DNA of 12,962 nucleotides from an uncultured Bacteroides sp. Lineage in GTDB: Bacteria; Bacteroidota; Bacteroidia; Bacteroidales; Bacteroidaceae. A program made the translations under genes and the position numbers. The notes under the pieces are model-generated. The model was not told where the DNA came from. It worked only from the letters and a program-made list of their open reading frames with translations, and ran no database searches. Shown here piece after piece: positions 1-9,232 of this stretch (within the stretch, counting starts at the first letter, position 1; each line of letters begins with the position of its first letter). The DNA lies in contig USSR01000126.1 in NCBI GenBank assembly GCA_900557355.1, positions 1 to 12,962 on the forward strand, written 5' to 3'.

Positions 1-1271
1 GGTTCAGTCTCTGAAATAGTTGCAACACCTCCTCCATCTTTTCCTTCCAATGCGAAATATCTCAATCCATACGAATTACTACCGGGTTCTTTCATCAGAG
101 CGACCCAAGCAGGAACAGCTGCCGAAACATCATAATCATTTTTCCTTGCACTAGCAGCAGGAATCATATCCACAACTTCTTGAGACATTTTTTGAAAATG
201 CTTCTGATCATTCATTTCTGTAATTTCATAAACATTTCCAGTCAGTTTAGTAGAATTCTCACTGATGGTTGTACTATAATCACTAACAGTAATACCACCG
301 TCATAAATTCCAACTAATGTATTATCTTCCTTCAGTGCTGGAATAACGGAACAATAAAGGTCATTAATTTTAAGACTCTGAAACAGTCTACGAAACTTCA
401 TTCCATTATTTAACGGAACAGATGTATAAAATCCCGCATGAAAGTCACCCGCATCGATTTTATTATTTAAGAAAATATGCCCATTCTCATTACGAAGTAA
501 TTTTGCCGAATATGTCATAGCAGCTTCTACGGGAGAAAAATTATCAGGTAAATCATTATTGAACTCTTCAAAAGTATACAATTCATGTTCCAAAGTATTA
601 CCATTCAATTCAGCCCATTTATCTTGCTTTACAAGCAGTTCATCATATACTTCAAGACCCAATGAACTATAGTAATCCATATTACCCAGATTTTCCATTA
701 TTCCAATAGGATTCATTCCTAAATTAGGAGTTACATCCATCTTCACTCTATGATACACTAATGAATCACGTGCTTCCTCATTCCCATCTATAGTTGTAAA
801 ATAGGTTACAGTGGAAGGAATAATAAAGTTCAAAATAGACCTGTTATCATTTCCTCTAGAAAGAATAGCCCATCCCCGTTGAAACTCTGTCCGAATCTTA
901 ACAGTTGTTGATCTCGCAAACTTTACCCCCGACTTATTATCTATCACAGCAAAAGTAATTCGAGCAGTACCACTTTTAGAAGAAGAAAAAGTATAGGATG
1001 GGCCTTGTTCATCCGCTAACAATTGGCCATCCAAATACCACTCATAACTCACATCCGGTGCAATACTATCAATTGTAAACTTAAAAGTCGGTGTTAAAGT
1101 TAACTTTTCATCTACAGCAATGCTATAATCATCTTTAAGTCCTCCAATAGATTGATATCCTCCTTGAAGCTCATTTAACTTATCATAATTATAATTGTTG
1201 TCATCATCCAGACAAGCTGACATAGCTACACATAAGATTGCTATGATTATATATACAAACGATTTATTCAT
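1..1271 (-). CDS. PKD-like domain lipoprotein of a SusCD locus, 3' end outside the window
   Basis: The reading frame stays open from the ATG at 1271 to the window edge (423 codons seen), so the C-terminus is missing. The N-terminus is a lipoprotein signal: a hydrophobic stretch at residues 5-19 and a lipobox ending in Cys20. Acidic residues follow at once (LDDDN), the pattern of the Bacteroidota signal for export of lipoproteins to the cell surface. Residues of about 45-126 resemble an Ig-like PKD fold (YEWYLDGQ at 76-83), followed by QRGWAILSR, which I recognise from Bacteroides PKD-like family lipoproteins. An AAGGAAG Shine-Dalgarno-like stretch lies just before the ATG. The gene begins 18 bp after the DUF4843-type gene and is probably co-transcribed with it. 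A surface ligand-binding role beside SusD is inferred from the context; no catalytic motif is visible. Confidence 0.85.
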   Translation of the reverse strand, partial: MNKSFVYIIIAILCVAMSACLDDDNNYNYDKLNELQGGYQSIGGLKDDYSIAVDEKLTLTPTFKFTIDSIAPDVSYEWYLDGQLLADEQGPSYTFSSSKSGTARITFAVIDNKSGVKFARSTTVKIRTEFQRGWAILSRGNDNRSILNFIIPSTVTYFTTIDGNEEARDSLVYHRVKMDVTPNLGMNPIGIMENLGNMDYYSSLGLEVYDELLVKQDKWAELNGNTLEHELYTFEEFNNDLPDNFSPVEAAMTYSAKLLRNENGHIFLNNKIDAGDFHAGFYTSVPLNNGMKFRRLFQSLKINDLYCSVIPALKEDNTLVGIYDGGITVSDYSTTISENSTKLTGNVYEITEMNDQKHFQKMSQEVVDMIPAASARKNDYDVSAAVPAWVALMKEPGSNSYGLRYFALEGKDGGGVATISETE

Positions 1272-1289
1272 AAACTAACTTCCTTTCTA

Positions 1290-2060
1290 TTACCCTGCAA
1301 CAGGAACTGTAATCTCTAATTGTGTTTTCTCATCAACCAATGGCCCCAAACCTTGTGCTGCTCTTTCCGCATTAATATCTTTCAAAGTATTTTTCAACTT
1401 CAATGCATATTTACGTAGTACTTGTTTGTTCTTGCCATCAAATACCATATCATCCTTTTTCAACTCATCCAAAAACATTTTATATTTATCTTCTAAATAT
1501 ATCCCTAAATAATATTCTTCAACCGAATTGAGAGGAGTATCAGCACCACCTGTATCAGCTACCGACCACCAACTGGGTTTAAATAAACGATCTGTTACAG
1601 TAACAATTGCTCTTGAGTATTGTCTTGCTCCCTCTCTTACTTCTTCCTTCTCATCTATTTTTAATGCTAAAATCAATGTATTAGTACTCAATATTTCTGA
1701 ATTCTTCAATTTTATACAAACACTTCCCGTCAGCTGACCTTTTTCAATCAGACACTCTGTTGGTAATTCATATAAATTGGCAGGTAAAGTTGTACGATCT
1801 TCATCTACACTTACAGAAAACTTCAGATCTTTATCCTGCACTTTACCATATACTGAAACCTCTAATGGAATCTCCGGAACTTCGCCCTCATTATAAACCT
1901 TAAATGAAACAGTTGTAGTGTCTTTAGTCATATCTTTGGCAAAGATAATATACGAGACGTCATTATCATTGACCATCAAACCTTTCTCTTCACAAGAGAT
2001 AAAAAAGCTAGAGCAGCAAAAGCATGCTATAGCAGGAATTATAAAATTCTTGATATTCAT
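1290..2060 (-). CDS. DUF4843-family lipoprotein
   Basis: A 256-residue protein with a lipoprotein signal: hydrophobic residues 6-21 and a lipobox FFISC with Cys23 as lipidation site. EEK follows the cysteine, which suits display on the outer face of the outer membrane. The rest reads as a beta-rich N-terminal part (about 35-155) that ends in YSRAIVTVTD, then a charged helical C-terminal part (about 175-240). The size, layout and position after SusD fit the DUF4843 family; this family call comes from recognition, not a search. The gene starts 19 bp after susD and ends 18 bp before the PKD-like gene, so the three lipoproteins are very likely translated from one message. Its biochemical role is not known to me. 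It is probably an accessory surface protein of the SusCD complex. Confidence 0.8.
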   Translation of the reverse strand: MNIKNFIIPAIACFCCSSFFISCEEKGLMVNDNDVSYIIFAKDMTKDTTTVSFKVYNEGEVPEIPLEVSVYGKVQDKDLKFSVSVDEDRTTLPANLYELPTECLIEKGQLTGSVCIKLKNSEILSTNTLILALKIDEKEEVREGARQYSRAIVTVTDRLFKPSWWSVADTGGADTPLNSVEEYYLGIYLEDKYKMFLDELKKDDMVFDGKNKQVLRKYALKLKNTLKDINAERAAQGLGPLVDEKTQLEITVPVAG

Positions 2061-2079
2061 TTTCTTACTCCAAGTTTAG

Positions 2080-3609
2080 TTATTTGATATTACTTTCCGA
2101 ATCAGGTAACGGTAATACGACATATTCTTCCGTCATTGGAATTTCACCACTATCACAAGTCAAAACTTTATTTAGACGTTTAAACATGTATAATGTTTGT
2201 CCCTCTCCAAAAAACTCCCGACGTGCATCATTTACAATCATATTTACAAAATCATTCTTAGAAGAAACAGATGAATAATCTACAGTCTTAATACCGCGTC
2301 CTTTTTTCACTTTTTCTAAGTAACTTTTTGCTTCAGCTATTTTAAGCAAATCACCTTCTGTATAAATCGCTTCAGCCGCAATATAATATACTTCAGACAT
2401 GCGAATCATCGGAATAATCTGATTATTTGCCTTACCGTATTCTGTACTTTCCACTTGTTTATAATATTTCAATGTACGGTTATTATATCCATAGTATTTT
2501 GATTCCAACTGATACTTAAAGCGAAAATCATTCTCTTTCTCTATACCATATACAGCATCAAGCATTTTACTACTCCAAGACAAATAGTTCTGATCAGATT
2601 CTGATTTACCATCAGTCAGATGATTAATCTCACTATCCCAGTCTACTAATTCTGTAGGAGAATACAATGCAAAAATTATATTATCATACATCTTCATATT
2701 ACCGTTCTTAAAGTTATCAGAAGCATAATAAGATTCGTCGGCTGCAAAATATTTTGTTTTCTCCTCTTCATCTATCAACTTCTTCGCTTCCGCATATGCT
2801 TCGTCGTTCATTCCTGCATATAAATATACTCTTGCTAATATGGCTGTTACAGCATAGTAATTCAAGCGGTACCCTCTTAACGCAGCAAAAGCACCTTCAC
2901 CAGCCACTTTTTGCACAAAGCGCCTATCAGGATTAAAATTTGTACTCTCTGTATCTATATCAAATAAAATACGTTGTGATTCTTTTAGATCAGCAATAGC
3001 ATGTTCCAGACAATAGCTAACCGTTTGTTTATCATTTACATAACTAGGATATTTGTCTACATACGGAATAAAAGTACGTGTATTAGGATTCGCAGCAGGA
3101 GCAGGAGCATACATACGAAGTAAATCAAAATGCATATATGCACGTAACCCTATTGCTTCTCCCAAAATCATACGGCGTTCAGTATCGTGATCATAAAATA
3201 ATGCAGGATCAGCAACCTCTGCCTGCTGTATCAAGTTATTACAGTTGGCAATAATATTCCAAGCTGCATTCCACATAGCATCTGTTGTTGGTGTCAACTC
3301 TGAATGCTTATAATTAAAATTACAGATTTTACTCATTGCCTGTCCACTACCACTCGTTGGAGCTCTATTCTTATCATACACTTGTCCCCAAGCATCTACA
3401 ATCCCCCACGTCAAATTACTTCCATACAAATCAAATGTTGATAATTTACGATAAATACCATTCAATGCTGTCCGGAATCCATCACCTGAAGAAAAAAGAT
3501 ATTCTTCCTTGATTTCATCAGAAGGATATAAATCAAGCCAGTCTTGGCAGGATGAAAACGTTAGTGCCAAGCAGGCTAATGATATGATTGTTCTATATAT
3601 TTTTTTCAT
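2080..3609 (-). CDS. SusD/RagB-family outer-membrane nutrient-binding lipoprotein
   Basis: A 509-residue protein of typical SusD length. The signal sequence ends in the lipobox TFSSC (Cys21), followed by QDWLDLYPSDE, the usual SusD opening in which a mature N-terminus leads into the first helices. The helical N-terminal half (about 22-230) has the usual FRTALNGIYRKL segment, and the C-terminal half contains the family-typical MIRMSEVYYIAAEAI (about 401-415) and DARREFFGEGQTLYMFKRL (about 460-480). SusD proteins sit on the cell surface as a lid over the SusC barrel and capture the ligand. The start codon lies 11 bp after the end of susC, the tight pairing expected for subunits of one complex. 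The sequence alone does not reveal the ligand. Confidence 0.97.
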   Translation of the reverse strand: MKKIYRTIISLACLALTFSSCQDWLDLYPSDEIKEEYLFSSGDGFRTALNGIYRKLSTFDLYGSNLTWGIVDAWGQVYDKNRAPTSGSGQAMSKICNFNYKHSELTPTTDAMWNAAWNIIANCNNLIQQAEVADPALFYDHDTERRMILGEAIGLRAYMHFDLLRMYAPAPAANPNTRTFIPYVDKYPSYVNDKQTVSYCLEHAIADLKESQRILFDIDTESTNFNPDRRFVQKVAGEGAFAALRGYRLNYYAVTAILARVYLYAGMNDEAYAEAKKLIDEEEKTKYFAADESYYASDNFKNGNMKMYDNIIFALYSPTELVDWDSEINHLTDGKSESDQNYLSWSSKMLDAVYGIEKENDFRFKYQLESKYYGYNNRTLKYYKQVESTEYGKANNQIIPMIRMSEVYYIAAEAIYTEGDLLKIAEAKSYLEKVKKGRGIKTVDYSSVSSKNDFVNMIVNDARREFFGEGQTLYMFKRLNKVLTCDSGEIPMTEEYVVLPLPDSESNIK

Positions 3610-3620
3610 TATAGTAAGTC

Positions 3621-6600
3621 TTAAAATTGTGCTTTAATTGAAAAATTCACTTTCCATGATTTTGGATAACTTAATCCACGCTCTTGACGGATGGAGTTCC
3701 AATTTATAAAGTCACTTGAACTGGCCTCAAGACGAAGCATATTCATACCTAAATACTTCCTTATCCATTCACGTTTGAAATCATAACTCAATGTCAATGC
3801 ACTCAAACGGATATAAGATTTATCCTGTACAAAACGTGATGTAGGCAAAGTAGTCAATTTACTATCCTTAATATTTTTAAACTGGGCAACATCACCAGGT
3901 TTTTGCCAGCGATCTGTCAATACTCGTAAATCCACATTTCCTCGCTCTATCGCTGCATTCTCCACTCGATCTACCAAAGTCTGATTGTACTCTTGCCCTC
4001 CCCATTCATATAAGAAAGAAGCAAACAGACTCCATTCTCTATAAGTAAGATTTACACCAAATGCTCCATTAAATTTCGGTTCTGTATTACCCACAACAAC
4101 TTCTTGCGTAGCATCCCATTTATCGGACACTGTACCATCTCTATTCAAATAGATCTCTTTACCAGTAGTTGGGTCGATACCTAATGATTTAACTGCCCAA
4201 ATGGATGTCAATGATTGCCCCTCTTCATATTGTGCAATGGGCACAGAATAATTAGCATCTTTCAATGAATAATTTATATTCTGTGCATCCTGCTCCTTTT
4301 TATAAAATTCAGCTACACGTTGATTATATGCTTTCTGTGAATCAGATATTTTCAATATTTTATTGGTATTGTGTGCCATATTTCCCCACAAAGCTACTAT
4401 CCAATCACGATTCCGATACACATCAGTACGTACAGTCAACTCAAACCCCTTATTCATAACTTCACCCATATTACTTTTATAGGTAGAAAAACCTGAAGTA
4501 TTAGAAAGACTGACATCATTAACTAAATCTATCGTTTTCTCATAATAATAGTCAGCTTCTACTGTTAAACGCCTGTCAAAGAACTGCGTTTCTACACCAA
4601 TATTAAACTTGTCTGTTTTTTCCCATGTTAAATCCTTGTTACCCAAAGCTTTTAATACAGCTCCGTAACCAGTTGCATACCATTCATCGAAAAGAGTTTC
4701 ATACATTGTAGTTGCTGCATAGGAAGGGAAATTTACTTTTCCCGTACGTCCGTAAGAACCACGTACTTTCAATTTATTCACCCAGTTATTTCCTTTTAAA
4801 AAATCATAATTATGCAAGTTTACTCCCAAACCTCCTGAGAAAAAGGGTGCCCACCTTTGATTAGAACCAAATGCAGAAGAACCATCAAAACGTACCGAAA
4901 CATCCGCTAAGTAAATATCATTCCATGTATAGTTAGCTGTAGCCAATACACTCACCATGCGAGAAGTTCCTTCTGTACGTGTTGGTTTTTTATAGATTTC
5001 TGAAGCATAATTTAAAGAGTGAAATTGTCCTGATGAAAATCCACGATAATGGGCACTCGTATTATCCTGCGAACCTGCCGAGGCTTCCCATCCTATAGAT
5101 ACATTTAAATTATGTTTTTTCTCAAATGTACGTGTATAATACAAAAAAGCATTTGCATTCCAGTCTAAATTATTCCCATTAGTTGTATATAGGTCCCCTA
5201 CCTTATCTTCATTTCCACTTGAAGATTCCCCCAGCACACTAGTTTTAGACGATAACGGATCTATAAATTTCTCACTATTAGCATACTTTCTAGTCACACT
5301 AAATTGGCCTCTTACAGTCCAATGGTCAGTCAAGTACCAATTTAAACTTAAATTATTTGTAATCTCATCATATGCATTCCAATCATAATTCGCCAAAGTT
5401 GCCTCGTATAAAGGATTATTTGCTGCACTATTCCTATCCGTTTTCGAGAAGGCTAGTTGTTCTACTAATATTCCATCTTCATAAGGAGTATCATAAGGTT
5501 GCATGCTCGTGTAATCACTGAATGAGCCATAGGGTGATTCAGTTGATTTCGTATGAGTAAAAGACACTGTATTTTTTACTTGAAGGCTTTTCATTCTATA
5601 ATCCAAAGAGAAACCGACACTATAACGATCGCGAGAGGATCCTTTCATAACCCCTTTTGTTCCATTATAAGAAGCATCCACACCATACCTTAGGTTTTGT
5701 GTTCCTCCTTCTACGTACACACTATGTTTATGATCAAAAGAATTTCTTAATGGCAATACTAACCAATTTGTATCCACTCCTTTTCGTATCTGCGCATATT
5801 TTTTACTATATGAATTTATGATATTTCCCATATTATCTCCTGCCGATACATCAAACAACCCGGCAAGTCTCTCTATTTCCAACTTCTCGGATGCGTTAGC
5901 CAAATTATAATCTCTCAAGTCAGGCATTTCCAAAGTCCCTGTAAAATTATACGACACACGTACCTCACCCGGTTTAGGAGCCACTGTAGTAATGACAACA
6001 ACCCCATTTGCTGCACGTGAACCATAAATTGCAGTTGCAGCAGCATCCTTCAAAATTGTCATACTTTCAATTCGGGTAGGATCAAGATCATACACCTTCT
6101 CTATACTCACTTCAAAGCCATCCATAATGAAAGTAGGCAAGTTAGGATTATTCTCTAAATTTGATTTAGAAAGTTGATCTTTATCCAAATCCCTCACTCC
6201 AACTCCTGAACGTCCACGAATATACATCTCTGGTAATGCATTTGGATCTGAACCAAATTGCGTATTTGTCATAAGACGGAAAGAAGGATCAAAAGACTGC
6301 ATAGCATCAATTACATTAGTTTGCCGTACCTTCCGTAAATCATCGCCTGTAATCTGCGTAGAACTACCAGTAAAGCTAGTTTTACGAACATTACTATATC
6401 CTGTCACAACCACATCTTCCAGTGTTTTTACGTCATCAACCAAAGTAATTTCAAGACTTTTCCGACGAGTAGCATCCACTTGAAGAGTCTGCTTTTTCAT
6501 ACCAATAAAAGAGATTTCCAAAGTCACTTTGTCACTTTTCACATCCAACGTAAACTCACCTTCGATATTGGTAGAAGTACCCGTACGAGTACCTTTTACG

Positions 6601-6989
6601 ATGACGCTAGCTCCTGGTATCGGTTCCTTATTCGAATCAACAACCGTACCATGGATACGATTATCACGCTTCTCGGTCTGCAATTTACGAACAACAACAA
6701 TACCATCTTTCACCACATAATCAAATCCCTGGGGATTTAAAATCAACTTTAGAGCGACTTCCCATTTCTCATTTTTTGCATTAATTGATACGGGAGGAAC
6801 TCCTTTAAACATTTGTGAATTATACAACATATTCACTCCTGTTTGTTTCTTCACTGCATCCAAAACTGTCTCGATAGAGACATTATGCAGATTCAAAGTT
6901 ACCGTCTTATCCTGTGACGGTAGAGCCCATGTGCTAAATGTGCAACACACTGCCACTAAAAAACATAGTAGCCATCGTTTTTCTCTCAT
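3621..6989 (-). CDS. SusC/RagA-family TonB-dependent transporter with N-terminal STN signalling domain
   Basis: A 1122-residue outer-membrane transporter. Domains in order: signal peptide (about 1-23); STN domain (about 29-101); carboxypeptidase-regulatory-like beta-sandwich (about 112-185, with GTVVDSNKEPIPGASVIVKGT); TonB-box region with DVVVTGY (192-198); plug (about 200-350, with MYIRGRSGVG and LKDAAATAIYGSRAANGVVV); and a 22-strand type barrel ending in VNFSIKAQF with a terminal Phe. The STN domain marks the transporters that signal to a FecR-type anti-sigma factor, and one is encoded just upstream with a 39-bp gap. The protein should import a ligand captured by SusD, using TonB-ExbBD energy, and also report ligand binding across the envelope. 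The substrate cannot be named. The gene appears intact. Confidence 0.97.
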   Translation of the reverse strand: MREKRWLLCFLVAVCCTFSTWALPSQDKTVTLNLHNVSIETVLDAVKKQTGVNMLYNSQMFKGVPPVSINAKNEKWEVALKLILNPQGFDYVVKDGIVVVRKLQTEKRDNRIHGTVVDSNKEPIPGASVIVKGTRTGTSTNIEGEFTLDVKSDKVTLEISFIGMKKQTLQVDATRRKSLEITLVDDVKTLEDVVVTGYSNVRKTSFTGSSTQITGDDLRKVRQTNVIDAMQSFDPSFRLMTNTQFGSDPNALPEMYIRGRSGVGVRDLDKDQLSKSNLENNPNLPTFIMDGFEVSIEKVYDLDPTRIESMTILKDAAATAIYGSRAANGVVVITTVAPKPGEVRVSYNFTGTLEMPDLRDYNLANASEKLEIERLAGLFDVSAGDNMGNIINSYSKKYAQIRKGVDTNWLVLPLRNSFDHKHSVYVEGGTQNLRYGVDASYNGTKGVMKGSSRDRYSVGFSLDYRMKSLQVKNTVSFTHTKSTESPYGSFSDYTSMQPYDTPYEDGILVEQLAFSKTDRNSAANNPLYEATLANYDWNAYDEITNNLSLNWYLTDHWTVRGQFSVTRKYANSEKFIDPLSSKTSVLGESSSGNEDKVGDLYTTNGNNLDWNANAFLYYTRTFEKKHNLNVSIGWEASAGSQDNTSAHYRGFSSGQFHSLNYASEIYKKPTRTEGTSRMVSVLATANYTWNDIYLADVSVRFDGSSAFGSNQRWAPFFSGGLGVNLHNYDFLKGNNWVNKLKVRGSYGRTGKVNFPSYAATTMYETLFDEWYATGYGAVLKALGNKDLTWEKTDKFNIGVETQFFDRRLTVEADYYYEKTIDLVNDVSLSNTSGFSTYKSNMGEVMNKGFELTVRTDVYRNRDWIVALWGNMAHNTNKILKISDSQKAYNQRVAEFYKKEQDAQNINYSLKDANYSVPIAQYEEGQSLTSIWAVKSLGIDPTTGKEIYLNRDGTVSDKWDATQEVVVGNTEPKFNGAFGVNLTYREWSLFASFLYEWGGQEYNQTLVDRVENAAIERGNVDLRVLTDRWQKPGDVAQFKNIKDSKLTTLPTSRFVQDKSYIRLSALTLSYDFKREWIRKYLGMNMLRLEASSSDFINWNSIRQERGLSYPKSWKVNFSIKAQF

Positions 6990-7028
6990 AAATTAATGAT
7001 TAAACTTTACCTAATATTCTATTTATTC

Positions 7029-8231
7029 TTACTCTTTCATTCCATCGTATATCAACACTTTCCGGCCACTGATTTTATAAGTCAGATCGCCTGTCAGTTC
7101 CAAAGCATCCAAGAAAGAATTGACTGCTCCATAACGTTTCAAACTACCACTGTAAGTTATATCGCGTAGATCCGGCGTTTCATAATAAACCTGTATATCA
7201 TACCAGCGTTCGAATGTCTCCATAATCTCCCCTAAAGAGCGGTTTTTAAAGTTGTACACACCGTTTACCCAACCGATATATTCGTCCAGATCAACGGTAC
7301 GTTTCTCTGTGCCATTGGCAGAGACTACTGCTTGTTCGCCCGGCTGAAGAGTTACCGTTCCGACATTCGGTGCAGAGAATTGTACTTTTCCGCGCACCAA
7401 TGTAGTGTAACAAACGGAAGCATTAGTATAAGCATTCACATTAAACGCCGTACCAAGCACCATCACTTCACCAAGATGAGTTTGTACCACAAATGGATGA
7501 GATTCATCCTGCACAACTTCAAAATAAGCCTCACCCTCCAGAGCTACAACCCTGCGTTTACCCGCAAAACGTACCGGATAAGTCAACTTAGAACCAGCAT
7601 TCAAATGAACTGTCGTTCCATCAGCGAGGATTACAGTATTTTCCCCTCCACGTGGTATAATAAGTTCATTTGACTTAACCGGCTTCTCTTCGACGTTTTT
7701 CTCTTCGTGTTGTGTTGTGACGGTTGGTTCATATGACAGCACTCCTTCCTTATATTTTACCTGGACGCCGTCTACTATTACGTTAACTTCTTTCTTATGC
7801 ACATCAATAATGCTGCCATCGGGTAAAGTCAATTGTGCCTGTTGAACTCCCGGCTGAATCAATGGTCTGCTTTCCTCTTCAATCGAACCATAATTCGACA
7901 TATAGAAAGATAAACCGATTACTAAAAAAACAACAGCTGCTGCAACAGACCACCAAACCCGGAAAGTACGAGGCTTCTTTATTACCTCCGGTTCCGTTTG
8001 TCCGATTTTCTGAAGGAAAGATTCATAGGCTTTCTTTGATGAATAATTTTTATATTCTCCAAATGCAACTCTTAATGTCTCACCATTCTGCAATTGCTCA
8101 TACACTTTTTGCAAGTCCGGACATTCCGCCAATCGCTTTTCAAGCTCTTGCTGTTCCGATTCATTAGCTTCTCCTAAAAGAGCTTTCTTCATTAAAGCGG
8201 CATCTTGATATACATTTTCGAACTTCTTCAT
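7029..8231 (-). CDS. FecR-family anti-sigma factor (transmembrane)
   Basis: A 400-residue protein starting at the ATG at 8231, which has a good AAGGAG Shine-Dalgarno eight bases upstream. A TTG nine codons earlier is open in frame but has no such site. Cytoplasmic residues 1-90 should bind the sigma factor. One membrane segment lies at about 93-111 (WWSVAAAVVFLVIGLSFY). The periplasmic part has a FecR domain (about 190-290, with IIPRGGENTVILADGT and LEGEAYFEVV) and a C-terminal DUF4974-like domain (about 328-396, with FKNRSLGEIMETFERWYDI), which is thought to contact the STN domain of the transporter. It lies between its cognate sigma gene (247 bp upstream) and susC (39 bp downstream). Inferred role: hold or activate the ECF sigma factor according to the state of the SusC protein. 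Confidence 0.95.
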   Translation of the reverse strand: MKKFENVYQDAALMKKALLGEANESEQQELEKRLAECPDLQKVYEQLQNGETLRVAFGEYKNYSSKKAYESFLQKIGQTEPEVIKKPRTFRVWWSVAAAVVFLVIGLSFYMSNYGSIEEESRPLIQPGVQQAQLTLPDGSIIDVHKKEVNVIVDGVQVKYKEGVLSYEPTVTTQHEEKNVEEKPVKSNELIIPRGGENTVILADGTTVHLNAGSKLTYPVRFAGKRRVVALEGEAYFEVVQDESHPFVVQTHLGEVMVLGTAFNVNAYTNASVCYTTLVRGKVQFSAPNVGTVTLQPGEQAVVSANGTEKRTVDLDEYIGWVNGVYNFKNRSLGEIMETFERWYDIQVYYETPDLRDITYSGSLKRYGAVNSFLDALELTGDLTYKISGRKVLIYDGMKE

Positions 8232-8247
8232 CTTATTTCTCCTTTTT

Positions 8248-8269
8248 AAATTAAACAACTGTTTAATTT
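8248..8269 (-). promoter_or_regulatory. Perfect 9-bp inverted repeat just before the fecR ribosome binding site
   Basis: AAATTAAAC and GTTTAATTT flank a four-base loop. On the coding strand the second arm ends a few bases before the AAGGAG of the anti-sigma gene. In RNA it could form a hairpin that affects access to the ribosome site; in DNA it could be an operator. It is all A/T except for one G-C pair, so the RNA hairpin would be weak. The function is inference. Confidence 0.4.
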
Positions 8270-8280
8270 GCTTTATTATA

Positions 8281-8310
8281 GATATACATAACTCACAGAA
8301 AAGGGTGACA
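8281..8310 (-). promoter_or_regulatory. Candidate ECF-type promoter of the fecR-susCD operon
   Basis: The 247-bp gap between sigma and anti-sigma genes holds, on the coding strand, TGTCACCC (8310-8303), then 16 bp, then TATATC (8286-8281), about 50 bp before the fecR start. The gap between fecR and susC is only 39 bp and shows no promoter, so a promoter here would drive the whole operon. The spacing fits an ECF -35/-10 pair. The true motif of this sigma factor is unknown to me, so this is a candidate only. A TTTG overlapping the left element also allows a weak housekeeping promoter, but the -7 match is poor. Confidence 0.3.
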
Positions 8311-8478
8311 AAAAGATGATATTTTTTTGAGATAAGATTATAAAGAAGAGGATTTTAAGAGTAAGAATATAACATTATGTCACAATATAAAAGGAATCCG
8401 TTCGCTTTTAACAAAGAAAACAAATCTTAAGTAATCAATAAAAAGATGAAGATGTATCAAATTGACTTTTTTATCTTT

Positions 8479-9048
8479 TTAGAGAAATAAACAAAGAATA
8501 ATAGAATGAACAGAGTCGCCCAGCCTCTCACGAAGGAATTTATAGCTGCGTGTCTTTTGAGTTTTAACAGTATTGATACTTATTTCTAAACGTTCCGCTA
8601 TCTCTTCCCATGTATGTCCTTCGATTCTCATTAAGATAATCCGGCGTTGCTCGGACGGAAGTTCTTCGATATAGCAATAGAGTTGCCGGATAATTTCTTC
8701 TTTCACCGTCAATGCATAAATCATATCTTCGTCCTCCACGCTTTCTTCTTCGGCTAAAGAATTCAATATGGTATCATGAATTTGATTATTGCGTATATAT
8801 AATAAGGTATTATTATAGCAAGCACGATAAAGATAATTGGTAAGCTCTTTTATATCGGAAAAGGTACGCTTCCCTTCCCATACAGAAATAAAAACGTCTT
8901 GCACCAAATCTTCTACCGCATCGGGGACCGGCAATATCTTTGATACATAAACACATAAGGCAGTATAAAAACGATCGTAGAAATCGCCCCACATCTTTTC
9001 ATCCTTCCGGTTTACTCCCGCTACTATGGTGTCAATTTTATCGTTCAT
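8479..9048 (-). CDS. ECF-type RNA polymerase sigma factor (sigma-70 family)
   Basis: A 189-residue protein. Region 2 (about 20-85) includes FYDRFYTALCVYVSKIL and DAVEDLVQDVFISVWEG, which bind core polymerase and the -10 element. Region 4 (about 128-176) has LPSEQRRIILMRIEGHTWEEIAERL and a helix-turn-helix with ISINTVKTQKTRSYKFLRERL for the -35 element. There is no region 1 or 3, as expected for ECF factors. The anti-sigma gene follows at 247 bp, and that protein is the expected membrane partner. The start at 9048 gives the usual length, although the ribosome site is weak, as is common in Bacteroides. It has its own upstream promoter (9130-9160). Likely target: the fecR-susCD operon. The hydrophobic tail HSIILCLFL is slightly unusual but short. 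Confidence 0.95.
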   Translation of the reverse strand: MNDKIDTIVAGVNRKDEKMWGDFYDRFYTALCVYVSKILPVPDAVEDLVQDVFISVWEGKRTFSDIKELTNYLYRACYNNTLLYIRNNQIHDTILNSLAEEESVEDEDMIYALTVKEEIIRQLYCYIEELPSEQRRIILMRIEGHTWEEIAERLEISINTVKTQKTRSYKFLRERLGDSVHSIILCLFL

Positions 9049-9129
9049 ACTGTCACATTACCTGCGAAAAAAGGAAACAGAATTCATTAAAATCGCCGTA
9101 ACTACTTACTTTTGCGATATTTACGATTG

Positions 9130-9160
9130 CAAATATATTGTTTTTTTTCAAAAACGCAGA
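9130..9160 (-). promoter_or_regulatory. Promoter of the ECF sigma gene (Bacteroides housekeeping type)
   Basis: On the minus strand TCTG (9160-9157), 19 bp, then TATATTTG (9137-9130). The -7 element matches the Bacteroides consensus TAnnTTTG exactly and the -33 element matches TTTG at 3 of 4 positions, with consensus spacing. Transcription should start near 9124, giving a leader of about 75 nt before the sigma start codon. No competing gene overlaps it. Confidence 0.65.
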
Positions 9161-9232
9161 CTTTGCCGGCTTACAAAATAGAAAATAAAAAAGTTCTTTC
9201 TCATACATAGAGATTTTTTCACTTTCATCTTT

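Noticed and set aside
7332..8167. Plus-strand open frames of 110-113 codons opposite the anti-sigma gene, and similar ones opposite susC, susD, mnmG and apt
   Set aside because: They are antisense shadows of well-supported genes with no family resemblance.
8229..8258. Longer anti-sigma protein starting at the TTG at 8258
   Set aside because: The ATG at 8231 has a well-placed AAGGAG, whereas the TTG lies in the inverted repeat and lacks a ribosome site.
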